From Bufo bufo (taxonomy: Eukaryota > Chordata > Amphibia > Anura > Bufonidae): a DNA stretch of 64,000 nt. How positions within the stretch are numbered: the first letter of the stretch is position 1; the number at the start of each line of letters is the position of its first letter. Below, in pieces: positions 50,700-60,809 of this stretch. A program made the position numbers and the translations under genes. Location of the stretch: assembly GCF_905171765.1 (NCBI RefSeq), contig NC_053391.1, forward strand, positions 195,379,296 through 195,443,295, written 5' to 3'. The notes beneath the pieces were generated by a model. The model did no database searches. It saw nothing but the letters and a program-made list of their open reading frames with translations, and was not told the origin of the DNA.

Positions 50700-51310
50700 A
50701 ACCCACAGCGTTTTACAGTGGATACAATTTAAAGGGTTTCTTTGCTCCCGTAATGATTTTTTTAATCTGCTCAGCATACCCCAAACACTGCATATTTGTG
50801 CCCCATATACCTATATTTTTTTTTTTCATCTCTGCACTTTCCCTTCCATGTGCCATGGATAAGCTCCTCTGTGCAGGATGTTAACGTGCAGAACTTCCTG
50901 TCTTCATCAGCTTCCTGCTATTTTTTTCTAACTAAACCAATTTTTTTTTTGCTTTGTAATGTTTTACAGGGCTTGATCTATCTGCCACAATGGCTCCCTC
51001 TGCGGTAGTCACACCCCCAACAACTCTCCTGCATGTTAGTAAAGCCCTGTGAAGCATTGTAAAATGCATTTAAGTTTTCCGGGTTTGGTTAACAAACCAA
51101 CAGGAAGCTGATGAAAACAGGAAGTTCCTCATGTAAACATAATGCCGGGATGTTGCAATGCAGAGAACATGGGTAGTAAAGTGCTGACATGAAAAACAGG
51201 TATATAAGGCAAAACTATGCAGTGTTTTGAGTAATATGGGCAAAAAATCAATATGGGAAAGAAAAGAAATCACCAGATTCCTAATTCTACAGCATGTCAA
51301 TTTATGATTT
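50700..51310. mobile_element. Foldback repeat with long inverted arms
   Basis: The arms pair as AACTTCCTGTCTTCATCAGC (50892) with GCTGATGAAAACAGGAAGTT (51108), and TTTTACAGGGCTT (50963) with AAGCCCTGTGAAGC (51044). They are separated by a centre near 51005. It is a MITE-like palindrome of about 600 bases, of unknown family. Confidence 0.55.
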
Positions 51311-51786
51311 TATGAAATCTGTAACAGATCTGTAGCTGAAATTTGACGGAGGGAAAATCTCCCCCCGATCATTATATTAAATATGTAATATTAAAGAGAC
51401 TTGAAAACAGAGTTCAAATATTCAGCTACCAGATAACAAGGGGTGCCACATGTATGAGAAATTATGTGAACTTTGTCTCAGGCCTTAGGCTCAATGTGAA
51501 ATGCAGCTATCTGAATTTTGGCATTACAGTCCAATCCTACATCTTCCTATGTCCAACATAGGTAGAAAAACATTATTAAATTTTTTAATTCAGGTTCAAA
51601 AAGGCAATCAAATCCTCTTCTGTACTCCTTGAAGGAGTTTTCAGGATCAGAGGACATGACTGCTTTCTTCCAGGTTTTATGCCTGTCCATAAACTATATA
51701 TATTGGTACTGGTGTAAAGATCAGGGTCTCCTACCATAAATTTATGAATGGCAGTTCTTAATCCCTTAGTGACCACCCATATGCCT

Positions 51787-53045
51787 TTTTACAGCGGTCA
51801 CTAGTGATGAGAAAAGTTTTCAAAAATGTTATTCGGACAAATTTTCTAATGTTTGTGGACCCATTGAAGTGAATGGTTCCGCATATGGACCACAAAAAAA
51901 AAGGAACGGACACATAAAAAAAATATGTTTGTGTGCATGAGTCCTTGGATGACACTGGCAGCTCTGGCCTGTTGCTGTGACTGCTGCTACCCCCCCCCCC
52001 CCCCCCCCCCCGCCTTCTTCTGCTGCTACTTCTGCCAGCTCCAGAAACATTTTTGCCACTGCCTGTTCCATTGGAAGGTGCTGGAACCTGTCTGTCAGAC
52101 ATACTGTACTGTAACAGTAACTGTAAGTGTAAAATAGCAGTAGTATTAGAACACAATTTCACCCCAATTACAGAATGAAGGATTAATGGATTTAATTATG
52201 TATAAACATCTCAAAATCAGTAGTATCAGGCCACTACAGTATTTCACCCCAATTACAGAATCAAGGATTAACAGATTTACTTATGTATAAAAGAAAGTGA
52301 ACCCCCCCCCCCCCCCCCCAAAATCAGTAGTATCAGGTCAATATTTCATCCCAGTTACAGAATGAAGGATTAATGGATTTACTTATGTATAAAAGAACCT
52401 GAACCCCCCCCCTCCCCCAATCAGTAGTATCAGGCCACTATTTTGCTCAAATTAAAGTAATTAAGGATTAACAGATTTACTTATGTAAAATAAAGTGAAC
52501 CCCCCAAAATCAGAAGTATCAGGCCTCAATTTAACCCCAGCTGCAGAATAAAGGATTAACAGAATTACTTATGTATAAAAAAAACTTGAACATCCTAAAA
52601 TCAGCAGTATTGCAGCAGTTTTTGACTCCAAATAGTGCAGCAAGGTATTATACAATGGCTTCTCTAGTAGCCAAATATTACACTGTTCAGTCAGCCTCTG
52701 TACTCTCCCAATATTGTGGATAAAGTCTCCCTATTATATCCCTACACTATCTCTGTGCTGTGCCTGAACTGTTCAAAAGTAATAGTTTGTAAAGAAAGTC
52801 TTTCCTAATTACTGTCCCTAGTGCCTTTCACATCTCTCCCTGCAATAAGTTCACAGTAAAATGGAGGACACCGGGCAGGATGATGCTTTTTATAGGGCTA
52901 TGACATAACAGGGGCTAGCTATATGCTGATTGGCTGGCTACAGGCTTCTTACTTTCTCTTTGTAACATGTGCAGCAGCCATTTTAGAAAAAAAATTGATT
53001 TAATACCACAAATTGCCAGGAAATTCGGATTTATGATGATTCCTA
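51787..53045 (-). mobile_element. hAT derivative with only the 5' part of the transposase
   Basis: The left end TAGTGATGAGAAAAG lies at about 51787. On the minus strand an N-terminal coding piece (52110-51945, MSDRQVPAPSNGTGSG) is preceded by a tandem array (52110-52600) and a 5' terminal region with TTTTTATAGGGCTATGACAT and GATTGGCTGGCTAC (52650-53045). The transposase body is missing. A poly-C tract of about 20 lies at 51990-52010 inside the coding piece. Confidence 0.6.
52110..52600. repeat. About 95-bp tandem repeat in hAT 5' UTR
   Basis: Five units contain CAGAATGAAGGATTAATGGA, TTACTTATGTATAAAAG and C tracts, with AGTAGTATCAGGCCAC. A related fragment GGATTAACTCTGAATGTGGG occurs at 20866 and 23546. 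Confidence 0.75.
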
Positions 53046-53049
53046 CAGC

Positions 53050-54447
53050 CTTTTCACAATGGCCCAGTGTAAGCGCTGCATGAGTCCCCCACGCAGTGGA
53101 GTTCGGGCGCTCGGCTATCACATGCCCCGTTTACCCCTTACATGCCATGGGTAATAGTGTCCACTGCATGTAAGCAGTGACAGAGGAAGCAGACTACCTC
53201 TGTCTCCCATCAGCACCCCACTAATGCAACCGCATGGTGCTGATGTTGTGTATAGGCTGGCTGGGACCTAGGCTCCAAGCCTGCCTAAAATCTCCCCCAC
53301 ATGTTTGGTATTGCAGCATCCATAACAACCTGCACTACACAAATATCATTTCAATTATCCTGTATGGTGAACACCATAAAAAAAAAATAAAAAAAAATAC
53401 AGAATTTCTAATTTATTCTTAATTGATACTGAAAAACATAATAACAATCGATTAAAAAGATTTACTTAACCCAAAATAATACCAATGAAAACTACAAGTT
53501 GCAAAAAAGTATTTACACAACTCCATAAAAAGAAAAGGTTATGGGTCTTAGGATGCCGCGATGCAAAAATATTTTTATAGCACAAAAGTGGTAAAACATA
53601 AAAAAAACTATATGGATTTGGTATCGCTGTAATCATACTGACCCAGAGAATAAAGATATTATGTTATTTATGCAAAAAAATGAACATTGCAAAATTTATA
53701 ATGTAAAAACTCAGTGGCAGTATTGCTGTTTTTTCTAATCTCCCAGAAAGAGTTCATAAAAATTCATAAAAAAGTTATGTGTACCCCAAAATGGCACCAT
53801 TAACCTTTTCGCTACCCGAGCCGTACATGTACAGTGCTGGAGCGATATGCGAACATGGTGCCCTCTCGCACGTTCAGAGGGCATCATGCCGGCAAGCCTC
53901 TGCTGTTTCAAACAGCAGGCACCTGCGGCTAATTACCGTGACTGGCAATAATGCAGATCGCTGTAATTAAAGGCTTTAGATGCCGTGAACAAGTGAGATC
54001 ACTGGATCCAAATGCGAAAAAAAATGGAAGCTTGCACTTCCGGGCTTCCTACCGATACCCCCTGCGGCCAATGGGGCTGTCAGTGGTTGTTCTGAATGCT
54101 ATCAGCCTCGCTGACAAGGCTGATAGTATTCATGCTGCAATTCATATTGTGGTCAACAGATGGAAGGCCAACATAAGAAATGAGCAATTCACAGTAATAA
54201 AGTAATTTCAAAAATCCCTGATTGTACAAAATGAAAAATAAAAAAACAGAATCTATAGGCTCATTTTGTATATGAGCTTCAAAATCATTAAAAAATATAT
54301 ATTTTTTAAACTATATAAAAAAATAAAAAAATAAAAGTTGAAATCACCCCCCTTTCCGTATAATAAAAAAATAAATACCTAAATAGCAATAAATATAAAT
54401 ATCATGGGTATCACCCCGACCAAAAATGCCCATACTATTAAAATATA
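53050..54447. repeat. TTAA-type and AT-rich dispersed repeats
   Basis: Two repeat segments: 53050-53790 (reverse-related to 24640-24780), and 53800-54447 starting ATTAACCTTTTCGCTACCCG with GCCGTACATGTACAG, carrying a palindrome GCTATCAGCC-tcgctgacaa-GGCTGATAG at about 54098-54130. There is no gene. Confidence 0.45.
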
Positions 54448-56031
54448 CACTGCTCAAAAAAATAAAGGGAACACTTAAACAACACAATGTAACTCCAAGT
54501 CAATCACTCTTCTGTGAAATCAAACTGTCCACTTAGGAAGCAACACTGAGTGACAATCAATTTCACATGCTGTTGTGAAAATGGGATAGACAACAGGTGG
54601 AAATTATAGGCAATTAGCAAGACACCCCCAATAAAGGAGTGGTTCTGCAGGTGCTGATCACAGACCACTTCTCAGTTCCTATGCTTCCTGGCTGATGTTT
54701 TGGTCACTTTTGAATGCTGGCAGTGCTTTCACTCTAGTGGTAGCATGAGACGGAGTCTACAACCCACACAAGTGGCTCAGGTAGTGCAGCTTATCCAGGA
54801 TGGCACATCAATGCGAGCTGTGGCAAGAAGGTTTGCTGTGTCTGTCAGCGTAGTGTCCAGAGCATGGAGGCGCTACCAGGAGACAGGCCAGTACATCAGG
54901 AGACGTGGAGGAGGTCGTAGGAGGGCAACAACCCAGCAGCAGGACCGCTACCTCCGCCTTTGTGCAAGGAGGAACAGGAGGAGCACTGCCAGAGCCCTGC
55001 AAAATGACCTCCAGCAGGCCACAAATGTGCATGTGTCTGCTCAAACGGTCAGAAACAGAATCCATGAGGGTGATATGAGGGCCCGACGTCCACAGGTGGT
55101 GGTTGTGCTTACCGCCCAACACCGTGCAGGACGTTTGGCATTTGCCAGAGAACACCAAGATTGGCAAAATTCGCCACTGGCGCCCTGTGCTCTTCACAGA
55201 TGAAAGCAGGTTCACACTGATCACATGTGACAGACGTGACAGAGTCTGGAGACGCCGTGGAGAACGTTCTGCTGCCTGCAACATCCTCCAGCATGACCGG
55301 TTTGGCATTGGGTCAGTAATGGTGTGGGGTGGCATTTCTTTGGAGGGCCGCACAGCCCTCCATGTGCTCGCCAGAGGTAGCCTGACTGCCATTAGGTACC
55401 GGGATGAGATCCTCAGACCCCCTGTGAGACCATATGCTGGTGCGGTTGGCCCTGGGTTCCTCCTAATGCAAGACAATGCTAGACCTCATGTGGCTGGAGT
55501 GTGTCAGTAGTTCCTGCAAGACGAAGGCATTGATGCTATGGACTGGCCCGCCCGTTCCCCAGAGCTGAATCCAATTGAGCACACCTGGGACATCATGTCT
55601 CGCTCTATCCACCAACGTCACGTTGCACCACAGACTGTCCAGGAGTTGGCAGATGCTTTAGTCCAGGTCTGGGAGGAGATCCCTCAGGAGACCGTCCGCC
55701 ACCTCATCAGGAGCATGCACAGGCGTTGTAGGGAGGTCATACAGGCACGTGGAGGCCACACACACTACTAAGCCTCATTTTGACTTGTTTTAAGGACATT
55801 ACATCAAAGTTGGATCAGCCTGTAGTGTGTTTTTCCACTTTAATTTTGAGTGTGACTCCAAATCCAGACCTCCATGGGTTAAAAAACTTGATTTCCATTT
55901 TTTTTTTTTTTGTGTGATTTTGTTGTCAGCACATTCAACTATGTAAAGAACAAAGTATTTCTGAAGAATATTTAATTAATTCAGATCTAGGATGTGTTAT
56001 TTTTGTGTTCCCTTTATTTTTTTGAGCAGTG
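54448..56031 (+). mobile_element. Tc1/mariner transposon (copy 2), damaged
   Basis: The termini are CACTGCTCAAAAAAATAAAG at 54448 and TTTTTTTGAGCAGTG ending 56031, flanked by TA (54446-54447, 56032-56033). It has the same length and family as 11684-13242 but opposite orientation. The left flank is a dispersed repeat and the right flank is L1 ORF2, broken exactly at the TA. Confidence 0.93.
54700..55771 (+). pseudogene. Tc1/mariner transposase, copy 2, two lesions
   Basis: It is very similar to the intact copy at 11921-12991. The N-terminal frame (54700-55203) is open, but a small insertion/deletion near 55165 (GATTGGCAAAATTCGCC) shifts the frame after [11 protein letters not shown]. The second frame continues with LFTDESRF and [12 protein letters not shown] at 55508-55510 replaces the Gln codon in CQQFLQ. 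The last part keeps SPELNPIEHTWD. The DD34E residues are all present but cannot be in one protein. Confidence 0.92.
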
Positions 56032-56033
56032 TA

Positions 56034-56340
56034 TGTTTACAAAAGTGAACAGAGTTTGTCCCACTAGGCCTTTGAGGAGGAGGTATCTACCCTCAGGATC
56101 CTGAATGTGGGACTTGTATTGAAAGGGTAGTCCTCTGCGGAAGCCTATACTGACTCCCCTCGAGGCGGCACCCCCAGCCCCACAATGACACCAGTTGGGG
56201 AATTTAGAGAAGTAGAGATTGGGATAGTTATCATGTTTGAAGTGAGTTTCCTGGAGGAAGACTATTGAGCACTTCTCTTTGTTCAGAAGGGAGAAGATCT
56301 GGCATCTCTTTGAAGGAGATCTCAACCCCTTGACATTATC
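56034..56340 (-). pseudogene. L1 ORF2 endonuclease start, truncated
   Basis: The frame begins NVKGLRSPSKRCQIFSLL, then CSIVFLQETHF, the first endonuclease block with its catalytic Glu. It continues to LLLKGLVGQTLFTFVNI, where the mariner begins at the TA. Only about 100 residues remain. Known L1 role: target nicking. Confidence 0.8.
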
Positions 56341-57021
56341 TGATACTAGTCTGAGGTCAGACTTGTTTGAATATGTAGAGGAGTATAGGGAGGGCTATAA
56401 ATAGCTTGATAAGGAGAATATAACCAACTGGTAAAAGAAGAGAAGGGAGGGTGCCACCTCGAGAAAGGGACGTCTTTAGCCACCCCCCCCCCCCACCCCC
56501 CGCCGGAGAGCGACCCATCAATGCTTTTCCATTTTGCGGATTCCAGTAGCAAGCACATAGTTGAATAGTAAGGCTAGTCGGTGGTACCTGTCAAAACAAC
56601 AAGAGTGTAAAACAAAGAATAAAACATGGTATAAAGAACATAACTGACAGTTTTCCTGCCATTCAGGACAGAACTGAGGAGCAGAGTCTCTCTGATTAGG
56701 TAACATAAGGGGGTAAGGGTAATAAACTCTATGGCATATCCCTCTTTGGAGCTACTGGTACTGGAAACTACTAGTATTGGGGGTTAAAAGGGGTTATGTG
56801 TATCTGGAAGGCTACTATTGTTGAGGTTGTTTTACTTAAGTGTGGAGACAGTGGAGACAGTGTCTAGGCTAGGTGATATAAGGACAAAGCTCCCACTGTC
56901 TCCACTCAGCAGTGAGGGCAGTATGGTGAGGAGCAAACAAAACTAAAACATTAGAGGTAAACAGTCCCGTGTTAAAGGTCAGTAGGCTCTCTTTTCCAGG
57001 TGAGGATGACTGAGAGATTGG

Positions 57022-58199
57022 TTACTTATCCACAAGAAATAGGCGTTTTGGAGTAGATGGAAAGTTCCCTCTTCTGAGCCTTTGGAGTTTTGGGGTGCGA
57101 GGAAGTTCCCAAGATGACACTTTAGGTAAGTCAGGTAATGTGGTTAGGCTCTGGACCATTTCCCAATTTTCTATGGGCAATGGGGAGATTTGGAGGAGAT
57201 CGTAGGCTTTATCCAGGTCACTGTAGGAAGAGATGAGGATGCGGCGACCATCATGGAGGAACGAAAGACCAAATGGGAAGGTCCAGCGGTAGATAATTTT
57301 GTGGTGGCGCAACCAATCTGTAAGTGGTTTTACTGCTTTGCGTTTCCTAAGTGTAGATTGGACTAAGTCCTGGAAAATAGTAATAGCATTGTCTTCCCAT
57401 TCTACTGAGTTGGAGTTTCTGGCGCTAACCAGGATGGCTTCCTTAACTGGGAAGTGTAAAAATTTACAGATCCCATCTCTGGGGGTTCCGTGGCCTGTGG
57501 TTTAGGACGGAGAGCTCTGTGTGCCCTCTCGATTATTACTTCATGGGCAGAGTCTGGCCCCAGAATTTTTAAGCAGATTTGGATCACTGTTTCAGGGATG
57601 TCAACTGCAGGTATCATTTCAGGAATACCACGGAAACGTAAGTTGTTTCGTCTACCCCTGTTTTCTTGGTCCTCCAAGGCAGTATACTGGGAGTTAATGT
57701 GGCTTTGGGCTTGTGACAAGCTGGAGGTCACCTCGCTTTGGTGAGTTAGGATTGTGGCCTGGGCTTCTTCTAATGATTCTACCTTCCGGCCTATATGCCG
57801 TACATCTTCCTTGATGGAGGAGAGATCTTGGCTAAGGGGTCCCAGGGCGTCTACCAGAGCTTCCTTTAGGTAAGCCCGAGAGATGGGTAGGCAGTCTATA
57901 TCATTGGGATCGTCCCCTACCTTATCTGCGCTTGCCGCCTGCTTGTGGCTTGTGCGCGGGGTTCTGGGCGCCATCTTGGGCTCCTTGTTCACCACTGCAG
58001 CAGCTGCCTTTTTTATAAATTTCTCCATTTCTCCTGGTTGGCTCAAGGAGCGATTATGTCCCGTCTGGTCTGCGGGTTTCTGGCCACCTTTATCTTGACC
58101 ATTTTGGGGTCCAGTAAGCTGGTTAAAACGTGCTGTAAGGGTTATGCTGGCAGGAGAGATGCACTTCACACGACCATCAGTCTCCGGTGCAGGCTCCAC
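57022..58199 (-). pseudogene. L1 ORF1 (nucleic-acid chaperone), one frameshift
   Basis: The N-terminal part (58199-57402) has a basic, Gln-rich start and a coiled coil at about residues 110-170 (LSSIKEDVRHIGRKVESLEE). An RRM-like start follows (NRGRRNNLRFRGIPE) with ERAHRALRPKP. A frameshift near 57420 moves the rest to another frame, where LRHHKIIYRWTFPFGLSF (57312-57255) matches the ORF1 C-terminal domain. ORF1p forms trimers that coat L1 RNA. About 370 residues in total. Confidence 0.85.
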
Positions 58200-58205
58200 C
58201 CCACC

Positions 58206-58868
58206 CCCCCGGCCCCAGTAGTTTTAGGCAGATCTGGATCACCGTTTCAGGGATGTCAACTGCAGGTATCGTTTCAGGAATACCTCGGAAGCGTAAGTTG
58301 TTACGTCTACTCCTGTTCTCCTGATCTTCCATGGCAGTATACTTGGAGTTAATGTGGCTTTGAGCTAGTGATAAGCTGGAAGTCACCTCGTTTTGGTGAT
58401 TTAGGATTGCGGCCTGGGTTTCCTCTAATGATTCCACCCTTCGGCCTATATGACGTACATCTTCCTTGATAGAGGAGAGGTCAAGGCTAAGGGGTCCCAG
58501 GGCCTCTGCCAGAGCTTCTTTAAGGTAAGCCCTAGAGATGGGTAGGCAGTCTATTTCATTAGGATCTTCCCCTACCTTATCGCTGCTTGCCGCCGCTGCC
58601 TGCTTGTGGCTTGTGTGCGGGGTTCCGGGCGCCATCTTGGGCTCCTTGTTCACCACTGCAGCGGCTGACTTTTTTATAAATTTCTCCATTTCTCCTGGTT
58701 GGCTCAAGGAGCGATTATGTCCCGTCTGGTCTGCGGGTTTCTGGCCACCAATCTTGACCATTATAAGGTCCAGTAAGCTGATATAAACGTGCTATAAGGG
58801 TTATGCTAGCAGGAGAGCTGCACTTCACACAACCATCAGTCCCTGGTGCAGGCTCTGCCCCCCCAGTG
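58206..58868 (-). mobile_element. Second L1 5' end, joined head-to-tail
   Basis: This repeats the 5' UTR and first two-thirds of ORF1 of the neighbouring L1 at about 90% or more identity by eye. It breaks off at about 58215 (CCCAGTAGTTTTAGGCAGAT, equivalent to 57560) and abuts the other copy's 5' end at a C-rich junction. Confidence 0.8.
58215..58761 (-). pseudogene. L1 ORF1 N-terminal part (second copy)
   Basis: The frame shares with the first copy the basic start (GQKPADQTGHNRSLSQPGEM), the coiled coil (LSSIKEDVRHIGRRVESLEE) and NRSRRNNLRFRGIPE. It is cut after QICLKLLGP, where the junction to the other L1 falls. The C-terminal domain is missing, so it cannot be functional. Confidence 0.82.
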
Positions 58869-59509
58869 TGTCCATTTTTAACAGACTTTTTTTTCCACTG
58901 TCATGTGCATGTAACCTAAGACTATAGATGAGCGAATTTCTGCTTATGAAATTCGTTCACACTTTGTTTGTTGGTCTGTGGTAACGGAATCCATAACTCA
59001 ATTCACCTTTAACCACCTCCGGACCGCCTAACGCAGGATCGCGTTCCGGAGGTGGCAGCCCTGCGCACAGTCACGCATATATGCGTCATCTCGCGAGACG
59101 CGAGACTTCCTGTGAACGCGCGCGCACAGGCGCGCGCGCTCACAGGAACGGAAGGTAAGAGAGTTGATCTCCAGCCTGCCAGCGGCGATCGTTCGTTGGC
59201 AGGCTGGAGATGTGTTTTTTTTAACCCCTAACAGGTATATTAGACGATGTTTTGATAACAGCGTCTAATATACCTGCTACCTGGTCCTCTGGTGGTCCCC
59301 TTTGTTTGGATCGACCACCAGAGGACACAGGTAGCTCAGGAAAGTCCCACCAAGCACCACTACACTACACTACACCCCTCCCGTCACTTATTAACCCCTT
59401 ATTAGCCCCTGATCACCCCTGATCACCCCATATAGACTCCCTGATCACCCCCCTGTCATTGATTACCCCCCTGTCATTGATCAACCCCCTGTAAAGCTCC
59501 ATAAGACGT

Positions 59510-60790
59510 CCGCATGATTTTTACGGATCCACTGATAGATGGATCGGATCCGCAAAACGCATCCGGACGTCTGAATGAAGCCTTACAGGGGCATGATCAA
59601 TGACTGTGGTTATCACCCCATATAGACTCCCTGATCACCCCCCTGTCATTGATTACACCCCTGTCATTGATTACCCCCCTGTAAAGCTCCATTCAGATGT
59701 CCGCATGATTTTTACGGATGCACTGATAGATGGATCGGATCCGCAAAACGCATCCGGACGTCTGAATGAAACCTTACAGGGGCATGATCAATGACTGTGG
59801 TTATCACCCCATATAGACTCCCTGATCACCCCCTTGTCATTGATTACACCCCTGTCATTGATTACCCCCCTGTAAAGCTCCATTCAGATGTCCGCATGAT
59901 TTTTACGGATGCACTGATAGATGGATCGGATCCGCAAAACGCATCCGGACGTCTGAATGAAACCTTACAGGGGCATGATCAATGACTGTGGTTATCACCC
60001 CATATAGACTCCCTGATCACCCCCCTGTCATTGATTACCCCCCTGTAAAGCTCCATTCAGATGTCCGCATGATTTTTACGGATGCACTGATAGATGGATC
60101 GGATCCGCAAAACGCATCCGGACGTCTGAATGAAACCTTACAGGGGCATGATCAATGACTGTGGTTATCACCCCATATAGACTCCCTGATCACCCCCCTG
60201 TCATTGATTACCCCCCTGTAAAGCTCCATTCAGATGTCCGCATGATTTTTACGGATGCACTGATAGATGGATCGGATCCGCAAAACGCATCCGGGCGTCT
60301 GAATGAAGCCTTACAGGGGCATGATCAATGACTGTGGTTATCACCCCATATAGACTCCCTGATCACCCCCCTGTCATTGATTACCCCCCTGTAAAGCTCC
60401 ATTCAGATGTCCGCATGATTTTTACGGATGCACTGATAGATGGATCGGATCCGCAAAACGCATACGGACGTCTGAATGAAGCCTTACAGGGGCGTGATCA
60501 ATGACTGTGGTTATCACCCCATATAGACTCCCTGATCACCCCCCTGTCATTGATTACACCCCTGTCATTGATCAACCCCCTGTAAAGCTCCATTCAGATG
60601 TCCGCATGATTTTTACGGATCCACTGATAGATGGATCGGATCTGCAAAACACATACAGGCGTCTCCCTGGAGCCTTCCAGGGGGGGTGATCAATGACTGT
60701 GGTGATCACCCCATATAGACTCCCTGATCACCCCCCTGTCATTGATCACCCCCCCTGTCATTGATCACCCCCCCTGTCATTGATCACCCC
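59510..60790. repeat. About 171-191-bp tandem repeat
   Basis: Units contain ATCAATGACTGTGGTTATCA, GACTCCCTGATCACC, GTCCGCATGATTTTTACGGA and GATCGGATCCGC. Starts at about 59602, 59792, 59983, 60155, 60331 and 60502 show two unit lengths, differing by an extra copy of a 19-base CTGTCATTGATTAC segment. The 60-residue open frames at 59600 and 59791 are repeat artefacts. Confidence 0.88.
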
Positions 60791-60809
60791 CCTGTAAGGC
60801 TCCATTCAG

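Larger units (their letters stand above)
56034..58205 (-). mobile_element. L1 (Tx1-like) LINE, 5' part
   Basis: On the minus strand it has a short 5' UTR (58205-58200), ORF1, a spacer, and the beginning of the ORF2 endonuclease, which is cut at 56034 by the mariner. It is unusual for an L1 to keep its 5' end and lose its 3' end; the rest was lost or lies elsewhere. Confidence 0.82.

Noticed and set aside
59600..60689. Repeated 62-64-residue frames starting MTVVITPYRLPDHP
   Set aside because: They are one reading of the tandem units of the TTAA element; no start context or domain.
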